DNA of 35,539 nt from Bacteroidota bacterium (GCA_027621355.1 JAQCBZ010000014.1:1-35539), one strand, 5' to 3'. Shown: positions 1 to 9,212, counted from the stretch's first letter. Program-made: numbers and translations. The notes: generated by a model from the sequence alone, not told the origin.

Positions 1-1381
1 CCATACCTAGGGTTGACATCAAGAATCGCAGGGGGCGGCCGAGTGACGGGATGGTGTATGTCATTGTTGCGTCTAGACTTCGGAAAAGAGTCCCACTTGG
101 GGTGCCTGAAGACTCTGAAATGGACGCAAGGGTTGAAGAGGTGACGTATTCAAAGTTTGAGTTGAGACGCAAGTCGAAAAAATGACCACGCCTACCCACA
201 TTATTATTGTTGTAGGTCGCTCCAACCCCTGTTCCAAATCCGTATCGCTCCATTCCAAAGAGTTCAAATTGTAAGGAGTGCTTGGGATTCATGGTTAATG
301 AGTACTCCAAAGGGTAGATGCCACCAAGTGAATCGTACTGAATGGCACCTGCTTGACGCGCCTCCTGTAATCGGAAGGCAGGCTGTCGTTGGAATTGAGA
401 AAGGGTTGATGCAATGGAGTTCTGGCGGTAGGCTTGACCAGGGGAGGCACGATTTTGTGAGGCTAATTGAGAAATCGATACCCCCGCATTTGGCGCAATC
501 GCTGATGTGACGTCAAATCCATTCGATGTTAAAGTATCTAACCGCGTTGGACTGGACGCTTCTTCCGTCTCTGACGAAGGTCCTTCCACTATAAAATGGA
601 CCGGTCCGATGCGCAGCGAATGCCCGGGTAGAATTCGAAACTGACCTCGAACTTTGGTTGTATCCGACCGATTAGGCTCAATAAATAGAATGACACTGTC
701 TTTGGTCACCTCCCCATAGGAGTGATTTTTCAAAAATGTGATAATCCGATCTTGTTCACCGCGGAGTTCTTGCGTCATAAACGGTCGCTCTACAGGTAGT
801 AGTTCACTTGATCGTCGTGTAGACTCTAGATAAGGGCTCTTTTCAAGAAATGAGGTTAACGTTTGCTCGTCCAGAGCGACAGGAAAACCCACATAATCTA
901 CCGATTCAAGCAGCACTCGAGCGCCCTCAGAAATCGTAAAGGTTAGCTGCGCTTTTTGATCTTTTTGCTGGATCGATGATCGAACAATGGCGCTTCTATA
1001 CCCCATGCTTTCATAGAAGAGTCGCAACCTCTCTTCGTCTTTTGCAACCTCTAAGGGATCTAGTGTTGCTGGTTCTTCACCAAACCGACCGGTAAGTTGA
1101 TAGAGTGCATACCAAGGCTTGATTCGTTGAATTCCAAATAGCCCTCGATTGGGCCGTGATCGGGTAATTTGTTGCAAGGTCTGTGTGGAAAAAGCATTAT
1201 GACCTTCAAAGGAGACACGTTGTAGGAAAAGAGGTTGCGTCTCTGTAGTTGCATTAGACTGGGCGTCTGAATCGGAAGTAAGCCTGTCTTGACCTTTGAC
1301 AAGGGGAGTGTTGATATAGAGGGTAATCCCCAGTAATAGGATGGTTATCCTATAAATCCCAGTCTTTGGGTGAGTGTTCAT
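1..1381 (-). CDS. BamA/TamA-family outer-membrane barrel protein (partial, C-terminus off the left edge)
   Basis: The frame is open from an ATG at 1381 to the window edge, giving about 460 residues with no stop. An N-terminal signal peptide (hydrophobic core ITILLLGITLYI) is followed by POTRA-like sequence (LQRVSFEGHNAFS, then FTISEGARVLLESVDYVGF). The later part looks like the start of a transmembrane barrel (FGTGVGATYNNNNVGRRG, SLDATMTYTIPSLGRP). Proteins of this family insert or export other proteins at the outer membrane. Its ATG overlaps the TAA of the gene upstream (TAATG), which suggests translational coupling. Whether it is BamA itself or a TamA-like paralogue cannot be told without the barrel. 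bamD lies separately at 18229-19086. Confidence 0.8.
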   Translation of the reverse strand, partial: MNTHPKTGIYRITILLLGITLYINTPLVKGQDRLTSDSDAQSNATTETQPLFLQRVSFEGHNAFSTQTLQQITRSRPNRGLFGIQRIKPWYALYQLTGRFGEEPATLDPLEVAKDEERLRLFYESMGYRSAIVRSSIQQKDQKAQLTFTISEGARVLLESVDYVGFPVALDEQTLTSFLEKSPYLESTRRSSELLPVERPFMTQELRGEQDRIITFLKNHSYGEVTKDSVILFIEPNRSDTTKVRGQFRILPGHSLRIGPVHFIVEGPSSETEEASSPTRLDTLTSNGFDVTSAIAPNAGVSISQLASQNRASPGQAYRQNSIASTLSQFQRQPAFRLQEARQAGAIQYDSLGGIYPLEYSLTMNPKHSLQFELFGMERYGFGTGVGATYNNNNVGRRGHFFDLRLNSNFEYVTSSTLASISESSGTPSGTLFRSLDATMTYTIPSLGRPLRFLMSTLGM

Positions 1382-1638
1382 TACACATCATCGTAGTCAA
1401 ACCCATCATCACCATCATCTCCGTGAAAGAAATCCTCTTTCTCGATGTAATCGGGCCAAATGTCTTCAATATTTTCATAAATAATTTCCTCTCCGTCCTC
1501 AAAATCTTCCAGCTCTTCAAGATTACTAATTAGCTGGCTTGGGCCACCGTTACGCTCTGCCCATTCCAAGAGTTCTTCTCGGGTAGATGGGAAAGGGGCG
1601 TCATCGAGGACGGCAGCCAGTTCAACAGTCCAAATCAT
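1381..1638 (-). CDS. Small acidic DUF2795-like protein
   Basis: The 85-residue protein starts at Met 1638 (MIWTVELAAVLDDAPFPST). A longer frame reaches 1809 but would run into tatA on the other strand, so I prefer the inner start. The core (STREELLEWAERNGGPSQLI, then a Leu/Glu-rich helix and a WPDY motif) resembles DUF2795, a small helical domain of unknown function. The C-terminal third is very acidic (GDDGDDGFDYDDV). It is coupled by TAATG to the BamA-like gene. I do not know its function; the acidic tail could bind metal or a basic partner, but that is a guess. Confidence 0.7.
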   Translation of the reverse strand: MIWTVELAAVLDDAPFPSTREELLEWAERNGGPSQLISNLEELEDFEDGEEIIYENIEDIWPDYIEKEDFFHGDDGDDGFDYDDV

Positions 1639-1765
1639 GGGATAGGTCTCTAGTTTAATTTCAAGTTGCTCTCTTTGGGCAGAAGGTATGAAAAGTTTTC
1701 TTTCCCCCTGGAGCAAAGGAACAAAATTTTTGTATCTTTTTACAGTAAGAAAACGAGGACATTCT

Positions 1766-1996
1766 ATGAATATTGGCGGCTGGGAATACCTAATTATTTT
1801 TTTAATCATTTTGCTTTTTTTTGGATCGAAAAAGATTCCAGATTTGGCTCGTGGCTTAGGTCAAGGCATTCAAGAGTTTAGGAAGGCTTCCGATGAAGTG
1901 AAGCGTGAAATTGAACAAGGAAAGAAAGATGCTGAAGAAGCGGCGTCGGCTACCTCCTCTACATCAAATGACGAGAAGACGACCTCTTCGTCATGA
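1766..1996 (+). CDS. tatA: Sec-independent protein translocase TatA
   Basis: The protein has 76 residues. A single N-terminal membrane helix (about residues 5-20, [13 protein letters not shown]) is followed by the typical TatA hinge and amphipathic helix ([20 protein letters not shown]), then a charged, Ser/Thr-rich tail. TatA oligomerises to form the pore that moves folded proteins across the inner membrane. The start at 1766 has a GAGG ribosome-binding site at 1755-1758; frames starting further upstream would place non-family sequence before the helix. Its TGA overlaps the gatA ATG by four bases. tatB and tatC are not in the window, and the protein could also serve as TatE. Confidence 0.92.
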   Translation: MNIGGWEYLIIFLIILLFFGSKKIPDLARGLGQGIQEFRKASDEVKREIEQGKKDAEEAASATSSTSNDEKTTSSS

Positions 1997-3438
1997 TCCC
2001 CTCTTTTTTATCGGATAGACACACCCTTCTTGCAGGAAAAACAACCCTGCCAGAGCTCATAAAGCGTTCTCTAGCATCTATAGAGTCCACAAACCACGAG
2101 ATTAATGCGCTGATTGACGTTTATGCGGACGAAGCTCTTGGTCGGGCAGAGCAAATTCAAGTCAAGATAGAAAAGGGGCAGGCAGGTCCTTTGGCAGGTG
2201 CGATTTTTTCCTTAAAGGACCTTTTTGCTCACACAGATCATCGACTCCAATCCGCATCTAAAATTCTAGACTCTTTTACCTCCATCTACGATGCGACCGT
2301 GGTGGAAAGGATCTTGGCAGCAGATGGCATCATACTAGGTCGAGCCAACCAAGATGAATTTGGGATGGGTTCTTCCAATGAATATTCAGTTTACGGCCCT
2401 TGCAAACATCCTGAGGACCCACAAAGAGTTCCGGGTGGTTCTAGTGGTGGATCTGCCGCTAGCGTTGCAGCAGGCTATTGCAATCTATCGCTTGGGAGTG
2501 ATACAGGAGGATCTGTTCGTCAACCTGCAGCCTTTTGTGGACTTGTAGGGCTAAAGCCAAGTTATGGTAGAATATCGCGTTATGGTCTTGCGGCCTATGC
2601 ATCTTCATTGGATACGGTGGGTTGTTTTGGGGCTACTGTGGCAGATGTAGCGGCATGCTTGGAAGTGATTGCAGGTCAGGACCCTCACGACATGACCACG
2701 CAATCCTCAGCTGTGCCTGCCTATTTGGATCAACTTGAGCATCCTGACTCTGAGCCACTACGATTTGGGGTGGATCCATCATGGTTTAAGGAGGGCTTGG
2801 ATTCTGACATTAAACATCGAATTGAATCACTTATTGAGGATATAAAAGATCTTGGACACGAGGTGCATGAGATATCGATGCCTGCTCAGTTTGCATCCCT
2901 TTCGACCTATTATATACTTGCCACAGCTGAGGCTTCATCCAATCTTGCTCGATATGATGGCATTCATGCTGGGTACCGCGCCGAACAAGACGATCAAACC
3001 AGTCTTGAAGAGATTTACACGAAATCGAGATCGGAAGGATTTGGGCCAGAAGTGAAAAGACGTATTCTATTGGGCACCTATGTGTTAAGTAAGGGGTATT
3101 ATGATGCCTATTATGGAAAAGCTCAAAAGGTGAGGCGTTTGATTCAGCGTGAATATGAAGAGGCTTTTCAAAAGGTGGACGTTGTGTTACTGCCTACAAC
3201 CCCCACCACGGCGTTCAAGTCTGGAGAGAAGGTAGACGACCCCTTGGCTATGTATCTAAATGATGTGTATACACTCGCCGCTAATCTAAGTGGTATTACC
3301 GCGATGAGTGTTCCTATGGGTCGACATAGCAATGGGCTGCCTATGGGTGTTCAGCTTCAGACCGCTGTGTCCGAAGAGCTCAGGTGCTTTCAAGCGGGTG
3401 TAGTCATTGAAAATCTTGTGAAAAAACGAATGCAATGA
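1993..3438 (+). CDS. gatA: Asp-tRNA(Asn)/Glu-tRNA(Gln) amidotransferase subunit A
   Basis: The protein has 481 residues, the usual GatA length. The amidase Ser-cisSer-Lys triad is clear: Lys75 (FSLKDLF), Ser150 ([10 protein letters not shown]) and Ser174 ([10 protein letters not shown]), with the family spacing of 75 and 24 residues. GatA releases ammonia from glutamine, and GatB uses it to turn misacylated Glu-tRNA(Gln) or Asp-tRNA(Asn) into the correct aminoacyl-tRNA. The start overlaps tatA by ATGA and the stop overlaps the next gene by ATGA, so the genes are probably co-transcribed. gatB and gatC are not here and must lie elsewhere, as is common in this group. Confidence 0.95.
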   Translation: MIPSFLSDRHTLLAGKTTLPELIKRSLASIESTNHEINALIDVYADEALGRAEQIQVKIEKGQAGPLAGAIFSLKDLFAHTDHRLQSASKILDSFTSIYDATVVERILAADGIILGRANQDEFGMGSSNEYSVYGPCKHPEDPQRVPGGSSGGSAASVAAGYCNLSLGSDTGGSVRQPAAFCGLVGLKPSYGRISRYGLAAYASSLDTVGCFGATVADVAACLEVIAGQDPHDMTTQSSAVPAYLDQLEHPDSEPLRFGVDPSWFKEGLDSDIKHRIESLIEDIKDLGHEVHEISMPAQFASLSTYYILATAEASSNLARYDGIHAGYRAEQDDQTSLEEIYTKSRSEGFGPEVKRRILLGTYVLSKGYYDAYYGKAQKVRRLIQREYEEAFQKVDVVLLPTTPTTAFKSGEKVDDPLAMYLNDVYTLAANLSGITAMSVPMGRHSNGLPMGVQLQTAVSEELRCFQAGVVIENLVKKRMQ

Positions 3439-4220
3439 ACCGACTCAAGGGCAAACGAGTACTCATTACTGGGGCTACGGCTGGAATTGGTAAGGCATTA
3501 GCCTTTCTGCTCGCTGCAGATGGGTGCGATCTTGTTCTAAATGGTCGACGGGAAAAAAGACTCCAGGAGTTGGTCAGCGAGCTCCAAAAAAAGCATCCAT
3601 TTCAAGAATTTGAGCTATTTCTAGGAGATGTAGGGGACAAGCAGGGCGTACAAACCTTTTTCGAAGCTCGTGACGCCTCAAAACCTATCGATATCCTTGT
3701 AAATAATGCAGGATTTGCACTAGGGGTCGATCCTGTTTATGAGGGGGATCTGGATGACTGGGACGCTATGATCCAAACCAATATTAACGGCGTGTTATAC
3801 CTGAGTCGTTTTGTCTCACAAGAGATGAAGCAACGTGATGCTGGTCATATTTTGAATGTATGCTCAATCGCTGGGCATGAAGCCTATCCTGGTGGTGCTG
3901 TCTATACAGCTACAAAGCATGCCGTAAAAGCGATTACTCAGGCGACAAAAAAAGACTTACACGGAACAAATATTCGGGTAAGTATGGTCTCACCTGGATT
4001 GGTAGAAACTGAATTCTCTGAGGTCCGATTCAAGGGCGATAAAGCAAAAGCATCCTCTGTTTATAAAAATATGAAGCCATTGTCAGCCATTGATATAGCA
4101 GAGATAATTCAATTTATTCTACAAAGGCCTGATCATGTAAATATATTGGATACGTGGGTCTTTCCAACAGCACAGTCATCGGCTCAAATGGTCCATCGTG
4201 ACGAGCTGCCTTCTTCCTGA
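3435..4220 (+). CDS. YdfG-like short-chain dehydrogenase/reductase
   Basis: This 261-residue classical SDR has the nucleotide-binding TGxxxGIG at residues 12-19, NNAG at 90-93 and the catalytic Ser144, Tyr157 and Lys161 (YTATK). The C-terminal stretch NILDTWVFPTAQSS is like that of the YdfG group, which reduces or oxidises 3-hydroxy acids and malonic semialdehyde with NADP. The basic residues after the second strand (NGRREKR) favour NADP(H). The substrate cannot be fixed from sequence. The gene overlaps gatA by four bases at its start. The next gene's Shine-Dalgarno lies directly after its stop. Confidence 0.85.
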   Translation: MNRLKGKRVLITGATAGIGKALAFLLAADGCDLVLNGRREKRLQELVSELQKKHPFQEFELFLGDVGDKQGVQTFFEARDASKPIDILVNNAGFALGVDPVYEGDLDDWDAMIQTNINGVLYLSRFVSQEMKQRDAGHILNVCSIAGHEAYPGGAVYTATKHAVKAITQATKKDLHGTNIRVSMVSPGLVETEFSEVRFKGDKAKASSVYKNMKPLSAIDIAEIIQFILQRPDHVNILDTWVFPTAQSSAQMVHRDELPSS

Positions 4221-4230
4221 AGGTGACCCA

Positions 4231-5112
4231 ATGGACACTCTATCCACCTACGCAAAAATAAAGACCAAAGCGAAGCCTGAAGACGTTGAGATGTTGACCT
4301 CTTCACTCGATGGTTCGCTCTGGGTTTTGTTAGGTGTAGAAGAGCAAACGGCTGCGTCTATTCTGTGGTTTTCGTTGCCGGATAATGCATCAGCTGATGA
4401 TTCCCAAATCAAATTACTGACGGAGTATCTAAGAGATCTAGCTGAGCAATTGGGTCTACCGATGCTGTTTGAATCATCCACGGAACAGGAGCGTAACTGG
4501 AACGAACAGTGGGAAGCGGGTATAGAGCCCTTCCAATGGGGCTCTTTTTGGATTACTCCACCATGGAGTGGTCAAAACCCGCCTCAAAACACACTCCCTA
4601 TCGTGATTCACCCCAAGATGTCTTTTGGTACAGGTACCCATGAAACAACTCAACTCATGTTGAGTTTGCTGGAAACCTTGGATCTTGAAGGTGCACATGG
4701 GGTAGACGCTGGAACAGGCACAGGGATTTTGAGCGTCGCCGCCATTTTGCTTGGGGCTAAGTCTATGCTTGGATTTGACGTGGATTATTGGGCAGTAAAC
4801 AATGCCATCGAAACTGTCGCGGCGAATGGAGTTGGCACAAAATGTACTATCCTACAAGGTGGATTTGAGTGCTTAGAGCATGTGAATTCATGTGATATAA
4901 TGATTGCTAATATTCACACTCGTGTGCTATTAGATGGGGCTCAAGCGCTAGTTGAGGCTTGTAATTCAAAGGGCTCGTTATTGCTGTCTGGATTGTTGGT
5001 CAGTGATGAATCCATTGTGATTCAGCGATATCAATCCTTAGGTTGCACGTTGCGAGCATCCAGTCAACAAAATGACTGGCTAGCTTTGCACTTTGATTGT
5101 CCAACCAAGTAA
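4231..5112 (+). CDS. prmA: Ribosomal protein L11 methyltransferase
   Basis: This 293-residue PrmA-type protein has an N-terminal substrate-recognition domain followed by a class I methyltransferase. The signature PKMSFGTGTHETTQLML precedes the SAM-binding motif GVDAGTGTGILSVAA, and the catalytic-loop motif is IANIHTRVLL. It trimethylates ribosomal protein L11. A frame opens at 4198, but the ATG at 4231 has a good AAGGTGA site at 4220-4226 and gives the usual N-terminus, so I chose it. It sits between the SDR gene and the sigma factor with minimal spacing. Confidence 0.9.
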   Translation: MDTLSTYAKIKTKAKPEDVEMLTSSLDGSLWVLLGVEEQTAASILWFSLPDNASADDSQIKLLTEYLRDLAEQLGLPMLFESSTEQERNWNEQWEAGIEPFQWGSFWITPPWSGQNPPQNTLPIVIHPKMSFGTGTHETTQLMLSLLETLDLEGAHGVDAGTGTGILSVAAILLGAKSMLGFDVDYWAVNNAIETVAANGVGTKCTILQGGFECLEHVNSCDIMIANIHTRVLLDGAQALVEACNSKGSLLLSGLLVSDESIVIQRYQSLGCTLRASSQQNDWLALHFDCPTK

Positions 5113-5120
5113 AATGGTTC

Positions 5121-5753
5121 ATGAGTCCTAAAACATCATCCAGCACAAAGAAGCCGGATTCGGCCGGTCAACCTCCGAGAAAGGAGATTGATTCGGCCTT
5201 GGTAAAAGCTCATTTGGCTGGGGAACCATCAGCTTTTAAGGCACTGAGTGACCGTTATCGGGATCCATTATTGTATCATGTGCGTAAGATTGCCCGTGAT
5301 GAGAGCTCTTTAGAGGATTTAATCCAAGAGATTTTCACCAAAGCGTTTGAGAATCTTGATAAATACAATCATGAATATGCATTTTCGACATGGTTGTATC
5401 GAATTGCAACGAATCACACCATTGACGCACTGAGAAAAAGAAAAATGGTTACACTCTCCATTGACGCTCCAATACAGTCCAATGACGGGGATGTCACCAG
5501 AGAATTACCCTCATCTGCGCCCAGCCCTCACGACCAGCTCCAAAAAAAGGAAAGAGCAGCCCATATTCATCAAGCGATGGAATCGCTGCCTGAGAAATAC
5601 CGTGAAATGCTGCGACTGCGTCATTTTGAGGAGATGAGTTATCAAGAAATCTCTGAGGAGTTACAACAACCTATAGGCACCGTGAAAGCTCAGCTATTTC
5701 GAGCAAGAGAGAGTTTGATGAAAGCACTGAAGGATACTATGTCACAGTATTAA
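5121..5753 (+). CDS. ECF-type RNA polymerase sigma factor (sigma-70 family)
   Basis: The protein has 210 residues from the ATG at 5121; a TTG at 5097 would add eight residues and overlap prmA. Region 2 is clear (LEDLIQEIFTKAFENLDKY, then FSTWLYRIATNHTIDALRKR). It is joined by a Ser/Pro-rich linker to region 4 (LPEKYREMLRLRHFEEMSYQ, then PIGTVKAQLFRARE). The sequence matches the ECF factors that Bacteroidota-type genomes keep close to the housekeeping set. No anti-sigma gene follows; the next gene is convergent. Control by an unlinked or absent anti-sigma is therefore likely. Confidence 0.9.
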   Translation: MSPKTSSSTKKPDSAGQPPRKEIDSALVKAHLAGEPSAFKALSDRYRDPLLYHVRKIARDESSLEDLIQEIFTKAFENLDKYNHEYAFSTWLYRIATNHTIDALRKRKMVTLSIDAPIQSNDGDVTRELPSSAPSPHDQLQKKERAAHIHQAMESLPEKYREMLRLRHFEEMSYQEISEELQQPIGTVKAQLFRARESLMKALKDTMSQY

Positions 5754-5756
5754 GGC

Positions 5757-5771
5757 GCCTTCAACGAAGGC
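5757..5771 (+). terminator. Small hairpin after the sigma-factor gene
   Basis: GCCTTC and GAAGGC form a six-base stem with a three-base loop, starting three bases after the sigma-factor stop. There is no T-run behind it, so it is at best a weak or factor-assisted terminator between two convergent genes. GCCTTC occurs again at 5799-5804, so GAAGGC could pair either way. Confidence 0.25.
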
Positions 5772-5803
5772 ATTAAAGGGCTACTTCTTCCTGATATTGC
5801 CTT

Positions 5804-6757
5804 CTAGGATATAGAGCGATCAAGATTGTTGATCGCGCGTGCGGTGGTGGTAAGTCGCTTCCAGCCTGCTCGCATCAACGGTGACCCTTGAAATTGCTCA
5901 AAAAATGTATCCTCTGTAAACTCACCCCATTCTTTGAGTGTAGGTAGGGGTGAGAATGCCTCGCGAGTTTCAAGGCCAATCATTTGGTGAGACTCGGCTT
6001 TTCGATTCCAAGGGCAGACATCCTGGCAAATATCACACCCAAATAACCATCCATCCAACTGCTTTACAGTTTCGTTCGATAATTCCTGCTTATGCTCAAT
6101 GGTTAAATAGGAAATGCATTTGCGTGAATCAATGACTGAGGGTTTAACAATGGCCACCGTCGGGCAGGCGTCAATGCAGGCAGTGCACGATCCACAATGG
6201 TCCTGCATGGGCTGATCCGGGATAGTTTCTTGATCAAGAATGATTTCAGCAAGCAAAAACCACGATCCATGGGTTCTGTTGAGAATGTTGCCATTCTTCC
6301 CCAGCCATCCTATCCCTGATCGTTGGGCCCAAGCACGCTCCATGACGGGTGCGGAATCAACGAATGCACGTGCATGGATATCAGGGCTAATGGTTTCATG
6401 AAGATGATTTATGATCCCATGACATGCTTTTTTGAGCACCTTGTGGTAGTCTCTGCTTTGGGCGTATTTCGCTACTCGAGGCACTCGTGATTGAGGTGAT
6501 TCCCACCTTTCCTGAAAGTGGTAGCCAGCCATGAGACAAACCACTGTTTTGGCGCCTTTCACTAACTTTGTGGGGTCAATACGCTTATCAAAATAGTGTT
6601 CCATCCATGCCATCGATCCATGATGGCCTCGTGATAACCACTCTTCCAGATGGCGCGCTTCCTCAACAAGTGGCTCAGCTTTGGCAAAACGGCATGCGCC
6701 AAAACCGAGCTCTTCAGCCTTCTGTCGTATTTGACGAGTTAGGAGGAGGGGGTCCAC
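5804..6757 (-). CDS. queG: Epoxyqueuosine reductase
   Basis: This 317-residue QueG catalyses the last step of queuosine synthesis, reducing epoxyqueuosine in tRNA with a cobalamin cofactor. Two 4Fe-4S motifs are complete: Cys188, 191, 194 and 198 (HCGSCTACIDACPT), and Cys214 with 241, 244 and 248 (FGCDICQDVCPWN). The catalytic Asp134 is present (AFVDSAPVME). The start is a GTG at 6757; an in-frame stop lies at 6770-6772, so there is little room for another start. It ends soon after the ferredoxin part, as in the short QueG form without a HEAT-repeat tail. It is downstream of the FKBP gene on the same strand. Confidence 0.93.
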   Translation of the reverse strand: MDPLLLTRQIRQKAEELGFGACRFAKAEPLVEEARHLEEWLSRGHHGSMAWMEHYFDKRIDPTKLVKGAKTVVCLMAGYHFQERWESPQSRVPRVAKYAQSRDYHKVLKKACHGIINHLHETISPDIHARAFVDSAPVMERAWAQRSGIGWLGKNGNILNRTHGSWFLLAEIILDQETIPDQPMQDHCGSCTACIDACPTVAIVKPSVIDSRKCISYLTIEHKQELSNETVKQLDGWLFGCDICQDVCPWNRKAESHQMIGLETREAFSPLPTLKEWGEFTEDTFFEQFQGSPLMRAGWKRLTTTARAINNLDRSIS

Positions 6758-6776
6758 ATGTTGAAGTCTTTAGAAG

Positions 6777-6804
6777 ATTGATCGGTCTAAGGAAGCCGAT
6801 CAAT
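6777..6804 (-). terminator. Hairpin between the FKBP gene and queG
   Basis: A perfect nine-base inverted repeat (ATTGATCGG / CCGATCAAT, ten-base loop) begins four bases after the FKBP stop codon. On the minus strand it is followed by CTTCTAAAG, only a weak U-tract. It may partly end FKBP transcription or protect its 3' end before queG. Confidence 0.35.
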
Positions 6805-6808
6805 GCAC

Positions 6809-7534
6809 CTACTTGACGTCGATGAGTTCCACTTCGAAGATGAGCATCGATCCGGGTTCGATGATGCCACCTGGACGCGGGTTGTCTCCATAGCCGAGAT
6901 CTGCTGGAATGTAGAACTTATATTTAGCACCCTCTTTCATATACTGGACACCTTCTGTCCATCCTGAAATGACGCCATTCAACGGAAACGTGACGGTTTG
7001 ACCACGGTCGTATGAGCTGTCAAATTTACGCCCATCTAGGAGTGTTCCTGAGTAATGCACTTCAACTTCATCTGTTGCAGCAGGAGAGTCACCTGTTCCT
7101 TCTTCTAATACCTCAAATTGAAGACCACTTTCGGTCGTCGTCACTTCAGGTCTTTGGCCATTTTCTTCCAGGAATGCTTCTGCTTCTTGTCTATTTTGGG
7201 CTGCTTGATTGGTCATTTGGTCTGCCGTCATTTTTTCGAGTTTGAATTGAAGAGCTTGCACGGCATTCATCATCTCTTCTTCAGAGAGCTCAGAGCTTTC
7301 ACCTACAACTCCACGTTGAAATCCCGCAACAAAGTTTGTGTAATCAAAGTCTTCATACCCCGCAGGGTTGAATTGCTGCCCGTAAAGATAGCCAAGACTA
7401 TAACTTAATGAATCAACTTCTTCAGAAAATGATGCTTGGGTTGGTCCATTTAAATCTTGCGTACAAGAGGTAAGGGTAAATAGACCTAAAATGGGTAGGG
7501 CAAACTTGATTGTTGCTGATTTTAAGAATGACAT
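6809..7534 (-). CDS. FKBP-type peptidyl-prolyl isomerase, lipoprotein
   Basis: The protein has 241 residues. A lipoprotein signal ends in the lipobox LTSC with Cys24, so it is probably anchored in the outer or inner membrane facing the periplasm. Residues about 37-125 are an FKBP_N-type helical dimerisation region (VDSLSYSLGYLYGQQF), as in FkpA and Mip. Residues about 135-241 are the FKBP domain (VHYSGTLLDGRKFDSSYDRG, VISGWTEGVQ, IPADLGYGD). It assists folding of envelope proteins by cis-trans isomerisation of prolyl bonds. It is divergent from the helicase gene, with 80 bases between the starts. Confidence 0.93.
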   Translation of the reverse strand: MSFLKSATIKFALPILGLFTLTSCTQDLNGPTQASFSEEVDSLSYSLGYLYGQQFNPAGYEDFDYTNFVAGFQRGVVGESSELSEEEMMNAVQALQFKLEKMTADQMTNQAAQNRQEAEAFLEENGQRPEVTTTESGLQFEVLEEGTGDSPAATDEVEVHYSGTLLDGRKFDSSYDRGQTVTFPLNGVISGWTEGVQYMKEGAKYKFYIPADLGYGDNPRPGGIIEPGSMLIFEVELIDVK

Positions 7535-7614
7535 ATCGATGTTTATGAGAGGTTGGGTAAAAGCTTTTTTATCTTGTAGAAATTACACACAATTCAAGCG
7601 GTTAAAAAAACAGA

Positions 7615-9198
7615 TTGAAGTTCACTGAATTCAAGCTCTCAGAATCACTCTTGCAGGGCTTACAAGATATCCAGTTCACCGATGCAACCCCGATTCAAGA
7701 GCAATGCATCCCTGCTATACTGGAAAAAAAAGATGTTATAGCTACGGCTCAAACGGGTACTGGTAAAACGGGCGCTTTTGCGATTCCTTCCATTGAGAAT
7801 GTGATGAAAAGCGATAAAAAAGGGGTGAAGTGCCTCATTTTGAGTCCAACGAGAGAGCTAGCGAGTCAAATTGATGAGCAGATTTATGCCATTGGCTATC
7901 ACACGGGCGTGTCTACGTTTACTGTGATTGGAGGAAGTGATTTTGCGGCGCAAGCCAATGCAATCCGAGATGGAGTCGATATTATTGTAGCAACTCCGGG
8001 CCGACTAATGGATCAGAAAAAGGTATCAAGTTTAGATTTTTCATCGGTTGATGTGCTGATTCTCGATGAAGCAGACCGTATGCTTGATATGGGGTTCATG
8101 CCGGACATTAAAGAGATTATATCCTGGCTTCCAAGAGAGCGCCAGAATTTGTTGTTTAGCGCAACGATGCCAGACGAAATTGCAAAGCTGACAAAGTCCT
8201 TCATGAAGGATCCAGTCGAAGTGAATATCGCTCGAAGTAAGCCAAATGCATCGGTTTCGCAGTTTGCCTTTGAAGTAAAGAGTGAGCAAAAAATTCACAT
8301 CGTCAAAGAGGTGATGCGTCAAGTGAAATGGGAGTCATGCATCATTTTCACGTCCACTAAAAAGGGGACAGACGAACTTCAACGCCTGTTAAAAAAAGAA
8401 TCGATTCGTGCGCTGAGTATTCACGGTGATCGATCACAGGAAGAGCGGTCCAAAGCACTTCAGGCGTTTATGAATAATGAAATCCCCGTTATTGTTGCTA
8501 CCGATGTCTTGGCTCGTGGAATTGATATTAAAGGGGTTTCAATGATTATCAATTATGATGCTCCAAACAATACCGATGACTATGTGCATCGTATTGGTCG
8601 AACAGGGCGTTATGATCGAAAAGGAATCTCTATTTCGTTTTTCACAAAGCGTGATGCACGAATGCTTCAAGAAATTCTTGGAATAGATGGTATTAAGTTG
8701 ACTAAAAAGGACTTAACGGGTATCAATGATGCTTCTAAAGAAGTCACTTTTGAGTTACCTAAAGAATTAATGAATCCCGACCCTGCGTCGTTTAAATCTA
8801 AGGGATCAAGCAAGGTATCGTCCACAAAAACGTCTTCTGGTAAGCAGCCAACGGCTAAAAAACCTGCATCCAAACAGTCCTCACAATCCTCGGCCAAAGC
8901 TGAAGAGGGGCGTAACAAACCCTCACAAAACAAGCCTGTACGCAGTGATTCATCGCGTCTAGGAGGCGCAGGTAGTAGCCAAAAGAGGGCATCATCCTCG
9001 AATAGATCTTCTAATGCTTCTTCAAGGAACAACAACGGTAGGCCCGGTAGTGATAGGTCCAAGTACAATAAGCCCAAGCAGGAAGTCCCAGAGGTGCCTA
9101 TTGAGTGGATTCCAAAAGCACGACGTACAGCAAAACGATCCTGGAGGGCCAAAAAAGGCTTTGTGGGATTACTGCTGAGTTTTCTTCCTAAACCCTAA
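7615..9198 (+). CDS. DEAD-box RNA helicase, RhlE-like
   Basis: The protein has 527 residues from a TTG start at 7615; an in-frame TAA at 7603 leaves no better start. The helicase core is complete: Q motif near residue 3-28, AQTGTGKT 45-52, PTREL 78-82, DEAD 151-154, SAT 182-184 and HRIGRTGR 325-332. From about residue 380 the tail is low-complexity (Lys, Ser, Asn, Gln, Arg), typical of disordered RNA-binding tails in RhlE and DeaD proteins. It probably remodels structured RNA during ribosome assembly or mRNA decay. The protein ends in a hydrophobic patch (GFVGLLLSFLPKP), which is unusual after a basic tail. Confidence 0.92.
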   Translation: MKFTEFKLSESLLQGLQDIQFTDATPIQEQCIPAILEKKDVIATAQTGTGKTGAFAIPSIENVMKSDKKGVKCLILSPTRELASQIDEQIYAIGYHTGVSTFTVIGGSDFAAQANAIRDGVDIIVATPGRLMDQKKVSSLDFSSVDVLILDEADRMLDMGFMPDIKEIISWLPRERQNLLFSATMPDEIAKLTKSFMKDPVEVNIARSKPNASVSQFAFEVKSEQKIHIVKEVMRQVKWESCIIFTSTKKGTDELQRLLKKESIRALSIHGDRSQEERSKALQAFMNNEIPVIVATDVLARGIDIKGVSMIINYDAPNNTDDYVHRIGRTGRYDRKGISISFFTKRDARMLQEILGIDGIKLTKKDLTGINDASKEVTFELPKELMNPDPASFKSKGSSKVSSTKTSSGKQPTAKKPASKQSSQSSAKAEEGRNKPSQNKPVRSDSSRLGGAGSSQKRASSSNRSSNASSRNNNGRPGSDRSKYNKPKQEVPEVPIEWIPKARRTAKRSWRAKKGFVGLLLSFLPKP

Positions 9199-9212
9199 AC
9201 TTTTTTTACCCT

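Noticed and set aside
1639-1809. N-terminal extension of the DUF2795-like protein
   Set aside because: It would overlap the first codons of tatA head to head and has no resemblance to the family; the Met at 1638 matches better.
3435-4220. 3-oxoacyl-ACP reductase (FabG)
   Set aside because: The C-terminal region matches the YdfG group better, and there are no fatty-acid genes nearby.
8667-9152. 161-codon open frame on the minus strand opposite the helicase tail
   Set aside because: It is a reading-frame shadow of a biased, low-complexity coding region; the encoded protein (many Leu, Asp, Pro) has no family resemblance.
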